Assembly (NCBI RefSeq): GCF_024323335.1
Contig: NC_066581.1
Span: forward strand, 185,977,330-186,041,329
Reading direction: 5' to 3'
DNA: 64,000 nt
Source of the DNA: Lathyrus oleraceus
Lineage: Eukaryota > Streptophyta > Magnoliopsida > Fabales > Fabaceae
Shown: one piece after another, positions 61,065-64,000 of the stretch
Layout of the letters: each line of letters begins with the position of its first letter
How positions within the stretch are numbered: position 1 is the stretch's first letter
Notes under the pieces: model-generated
Databases searched by the model: none
Told to the model about the DNA's origin: nothing
The model's input: the letters and a program-made list of their open reading frames with translations, nothing else
Made by a program: the position numbers and the translations under genes

Positions 61065-61268
61065 TATGTTATTATTATTATATTGAAATTAAATATATGT
61101 TATTTTATCCTATGGTATCATTATTTTTATATTATATAATATCACTAAAATCACGATAATGTTTTATTAAACCACGTTAATATAAACAACAATGTTATTC
61201 CTACTTTCATTTTGTACACCAATACTTAACCGTATATATTGTTCACCGTATTTCTACGGTGAACAATA

Positions 61269-61354
61269 TTTTTTTAATAAATAATATATATTTAAAAATA
61301 TGTTATATTTAAAATAAAAATTTAGTGTCTAATAATAAAATAATAAAATAACTT
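61269..61354. other. Spacer with partial copy of the next element's end
   Basis: 61302-61330 (ATATTTAAAATAAAAATTTA...) is the inverted counterpart of 61388-61413 and matches the inner part of the terminal repeat of the element at 61355-62118. It may be a truncated second copy. Confidence 0.5.
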
Positions 61355-62118
61355 AGCCATTGTTCTTAGATCATAAGAGAAAGACACTAAATTTTTATTT
61401 TAAATATAATATATTTTTAAATATTATATTTCTTTTTATAAATAATATAATATATTAATACATGTCTAAGATATATAAAATAATACTTAAATATTTAATA
61501 TATAAAAAATTAATAAAATATAAAGACATTATAAAATAAAACACAAAATAATTGAATATTAATTTGAATATATTAATATATAATATTTTTAAAAATTAAA
61601 GAATAGAGATAAAATTTAATAAAATGAAAAAAGAACAATATATTTTTTAAAAATAAAACATTATAATAAATCAGATTTATTTTAATAATAAAATAAATAC
61701 TATCAATTATTTTTTTTAAATCGTGCATAACTTAAATGAGATACTTTCTTCGTCCTAAATAATAATTTCTTTATGATATTTCACACAAATTTAGATTATA
61801 ATTAATTTTATAAATAAATAAATTATATATCATTTATTAATGATATGAAAAGATGATGAAATAAAAGAATAATATAAATAGTAGATAGTATGATAAGAAA
61901 AACTTATTAATATTTAATTTATATTGCAAAACAACTTAAAATATAAAACAAAATATTTTACAAAATAGGAGTAACATATAATTTAAAATGGAAATAGCGA
62001 TTTATATTGATTATAAATAAATTATATAAATATTGAAGAATATAATTCATATATTTAAGATATTAAAATTTAAAATAAAAATTTAGTGTCTTTCTCTTAT
62101 GATCTAAGAACAATGGCT
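61355..62118. mobile_element. MITE-like element with ~50-bp terminal inverted repeats
   Basis: The left end AGCCATTGTTCTTAGATCAT continues through AAGAGAAAGACACTAAAT. The right end is its exact reverse complement (ATGATCTAAGAACAATGGCT at 62099-62118), and matching extends about 52 bp. The interior of ~650 bp is AT-rich and non-coding. Flanks TTA/TCA could be a mutated 3-bp target duplication; this is weak. Confidence 0.65.
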
Positions 62119-62151
62119 CATTAAATATATGATGAAACAAATTAACATGAA

Positions 62152-62223
62152 GGGTCTGTGGTGCAATGGTAACTTGTTTCACTATTGATCAAAAGGTTGT
62201 GTGTTTGATTCTGGTTGGTTGCA
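62152..62223 (+). pseudogene. tRNA-Trp-derived sequence (pseudo-tRNA or SINE head)
   Basis: 72 bp with a consensus A box (TGGTGCAATGG) and a B box-like TGTTTGATTCT at the right spacing. Along its length it resembles plant nuclear tRNA-Trp, with ATT where the CCA anticodon should be and many C-to-T changes. It cannot be a working tRNA. The length equals a full tRNA, so it is a pseudogene or the 5' head of a SINE. Confidence 0.6.
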
Positions 62224-62252
62224 AAATTAAATTTTCTTTTCAAAAGAAACAC

Positions 62253-62291
62253 ATAGGCGCCAGTTGTATTGGCGCCTCCTCTTCATGAGGC
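62253..62291 (+). repeat. Partial copy of the GGCGCC core
   Basis: GGCGCCAGTTGTATTGGCGC followed by CTCCTCTTCATGAGGCA repeats phrases of 60208-60278. It directly precedes the CA-rich tract. Confidence 0.75.
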
Positions 62292-64000
62292 ACGTACACA
62301 CACATGCACACGTACATGCACACGCACACGTAAACTCACGCACATGCATATGCACACTCACACACATACACACACGCGCATGCTCACACCCACACTCACA
62401 TGCACGTGAACATAGACACACACAAACTCATACGTACACACGCATGCACCCGTACACACACATACGCACACGCATGCAGACACGCATACACACACACACG
62501 CGAGCGCGTGCGCGAACCTATGCATATGCAAACTCACATGTAAACACGTATAAACACACACGCACACGCACGAACCCATGCACATGCAAACACACATAAA
62601 ATCACACGTCCACACGCATGCACGCGTACATGCTCACGCACGAGCAAACTCACACTTACACACATACGCACGTGTACATGCATAAACACACTCATAATAA
62701 CTCACACGCACACACACACGCGAACTCACATATACACACGAATGCACCCGTACATGCACAACACACATACAAACATAAACACATGCACACACACGTACAC
62801 ACAAACACAAACCCATGCACATGCAAACTCACACGTAAAGACACATGCACGCGCACACGTAAAATTACATGTGCACACGCATACACGCGTACATGCACCC
62901 ACACGCGCAAACTCACACTTACACACGTATGCACGGGTACATGCACACGCGCACACACACAAACACACGTGAACCCGCACACACGCAAACTCACACGTAT
63001 ACACGCATGCACGCATACTTGCACAAGCAGACACAAACTCACATGTACACATGCATGCACGCGTACATTCACACGCACGCCCACACAAACACAAACACAT
63101 GCACACACATGTACACACACGCACATGGAAATACACACATGTACACACACAAACTCACACACACACATACACATAGTGTGCATACATATACACACGAATA
63201 CACGTACGTAAACACACATATGCACACACATACACGCATGTATGCGTACATGCACACGCGCATGCAAACTCACACGCACACACGCATGCACACTTTCATG
63301 CTCACGCACACGCATACTTACACGCACACAAGCTTGCACACATACACGCACAAACACACTTGCGCACTCATGCACACACACGCACACATACACGCACACG
63401 CACACGCATACCCACACACACGCATACACATGCACTCGTACATGCACATGCACACGCACCCGCTCACACATGCAAACGCACACGCACAGGCACATACACA
63501 CACATGCACGCTTACATGCACATGCACACCCACCCGCACACACACACACATGAACTCATGCGTACGCAGACTCACACGTACACACGCATCCACACATACT
63601 TGCACATGCACACACAAACGCATGCACACACAGACTCACACGTACACACGCATGCACACATACTTGCACATGCACACACAAACTCACAAGTACACATGCA
63701 CATGCACACACAAACTCACAAGTACACATGCATGCACGTATACATACACACGCATACACACATGCACATACACGCACACGCACATGTACATGTACACGCA
63801 AACTCACAAGAAGACGCACACGTACATACACACACATGCATAAATACACATACACATGCGCAAGCTCGCACACGCACAAGCAATTGTAAACGCACACTCA
63901 CACGCACACGCAAACACACAAGCACGCGCACTCGCACATGCATACACAAGCACACACACACGCAAATGCTAGCGCACACATATACACATGCACGTACACG
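62286..64000. repeat. CA-rich alternating purine-pyrimidine tract (runs off the window)
   Basis: More than 1.7 kb of mixed CACACG, CATGCA, CACGCA and TACACA words with an irregularly spaced CAAACTCACA word (17 or more times). No fixed period was found. Nearly every position alternates purine and pyrimidine. Long open frames in several frames on both strands (His-Thr or Val-Cys repeats) are a result of the low complexity. Confidence 0.92.

Larger units (their letters stand above)
59335..61268. mobile_element. Fold-back array: two direct units, GC-rich core, two inverted units
   Basis: Left arm 59335-60210 holds two direct copies of a ~430-bp AT-rich unit (starts 59335 and 59764). The right arm 60347-61268 holds two inverted copies (ends 60805 and 61268). 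Every unit carries the same sequence order: hairpin, GTACACCAATACTTAACCG word, ATAATGATACCATAGG, a TTA/ATA triplet microsatellite, GGGTAATATTAGGTAGC, and GAAAAGTTGGTTATTTTCG (orientation by arm). Units keep high similarity apart from microsatellite length. No coding sequence. It looks like nested insertions of a MITE-like element or a Mutator-like element with very long terminal inverted repeats; I cannot say which. Confidence 0.8.

Noticed and set aside
62152..62223. Functional tRNA gene
   Set aside because: The anticodon position and several stem positions do not fit any working tRNA, though the A box is good.
62227..63979. Long overlapping open frames (up to 324 codons) on both strands
   Set aside because: They consist of His-Thr or Val-Cys repeats produced by the CA/CG/TG alternation and occur in most frames at once.

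Overview
This window is plant nuclear DNA made almost entirely of transposable elements. No host gene could be supported. The mix of elements points to a legume, most likely one of the large-genome Fabeae (pea, vetch, lentil, Lathyrus): very long Ogre/Tat LTRs with the tRNA-Arg-type primer site, an Ogre element with its extra ORF1 and PRO-RT intron, a SIRE/Maximus-type copia element, and an endogenous pararetrovirus. The lineage assignment is inference from element types. All comparisons and difference counts were made by eye.

Left third, 1-31429: a nested stack. Read from the oldest layer inward, it holds (1) a Mutator-like (MULE) transposase relic at 30435-31429; (2) a copia-type LTR piece at 30154-30434; (3) an 18-kb Ogre-like element on the minus strand (PBS 25546-25563, 5' LTR 25573-30153, ORF1, gag, PRO, intron, RT, RNases H and integrase, running down to 15422); (4) a SIRE-type copia element (5418-11910, plus strand) lying in the 3' LTR of that Ogre; and (5) a second Ogre LTR (1-5417, plus strand) lying in the 5' LTR of the SIRE element. 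The left halves of layers 1-4 should lie to the left of the window. LTR divergence agrees with this order: about 25 differences in 511 bp for the Ogre and 8 substitutions in about 700 bp for SIRE.

Middle, 31430-44199: next to the MULE relic, head to head with it, is a decayed plant-mobile-domain (PMD) gene with its own TATA box and a GT-AG intron. After a long TA microsatellite come a decayed copia element on the plus strand (35025-39118), a MITE-like element (39797-40253), and a complete copia insertion on the minus strand (40270-44194). That last element has 246-bp LTRs that look identical, a 5-bp target duplication AATAA, and a single uninterrupted 1094-codon ORF that lacks the reverse-transcriptase core.

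Right part, 44200-64000: an AT-rich, heavily mutated endogenous pararetrovirus (caulimovirid type, minus strand) to about 51365, fused to a LINE relic (51380-53650); AT-rich spacer with duplications and microsatellites; a Tat-type PBS and LTR (56355-57906) with four 120-bp subrepeats; a copia protease scrap; a 1.9-kb fold-back structure (59335-61268) with four hairpins and a GGCGCC-rich centre; an element with about 50-bp terminal inverted repeats (61355-62118); a tRNA-Trp-like relic; and a CA-rich alternating purine-pyrimidine tract that runs off the right edge.

The best leads are the RT-less copia element with identical LTRs, the fold-back array, the head-to-head MULE/PMD pair, and the nested stack, which makes exact predictions about sequence just outside the window.
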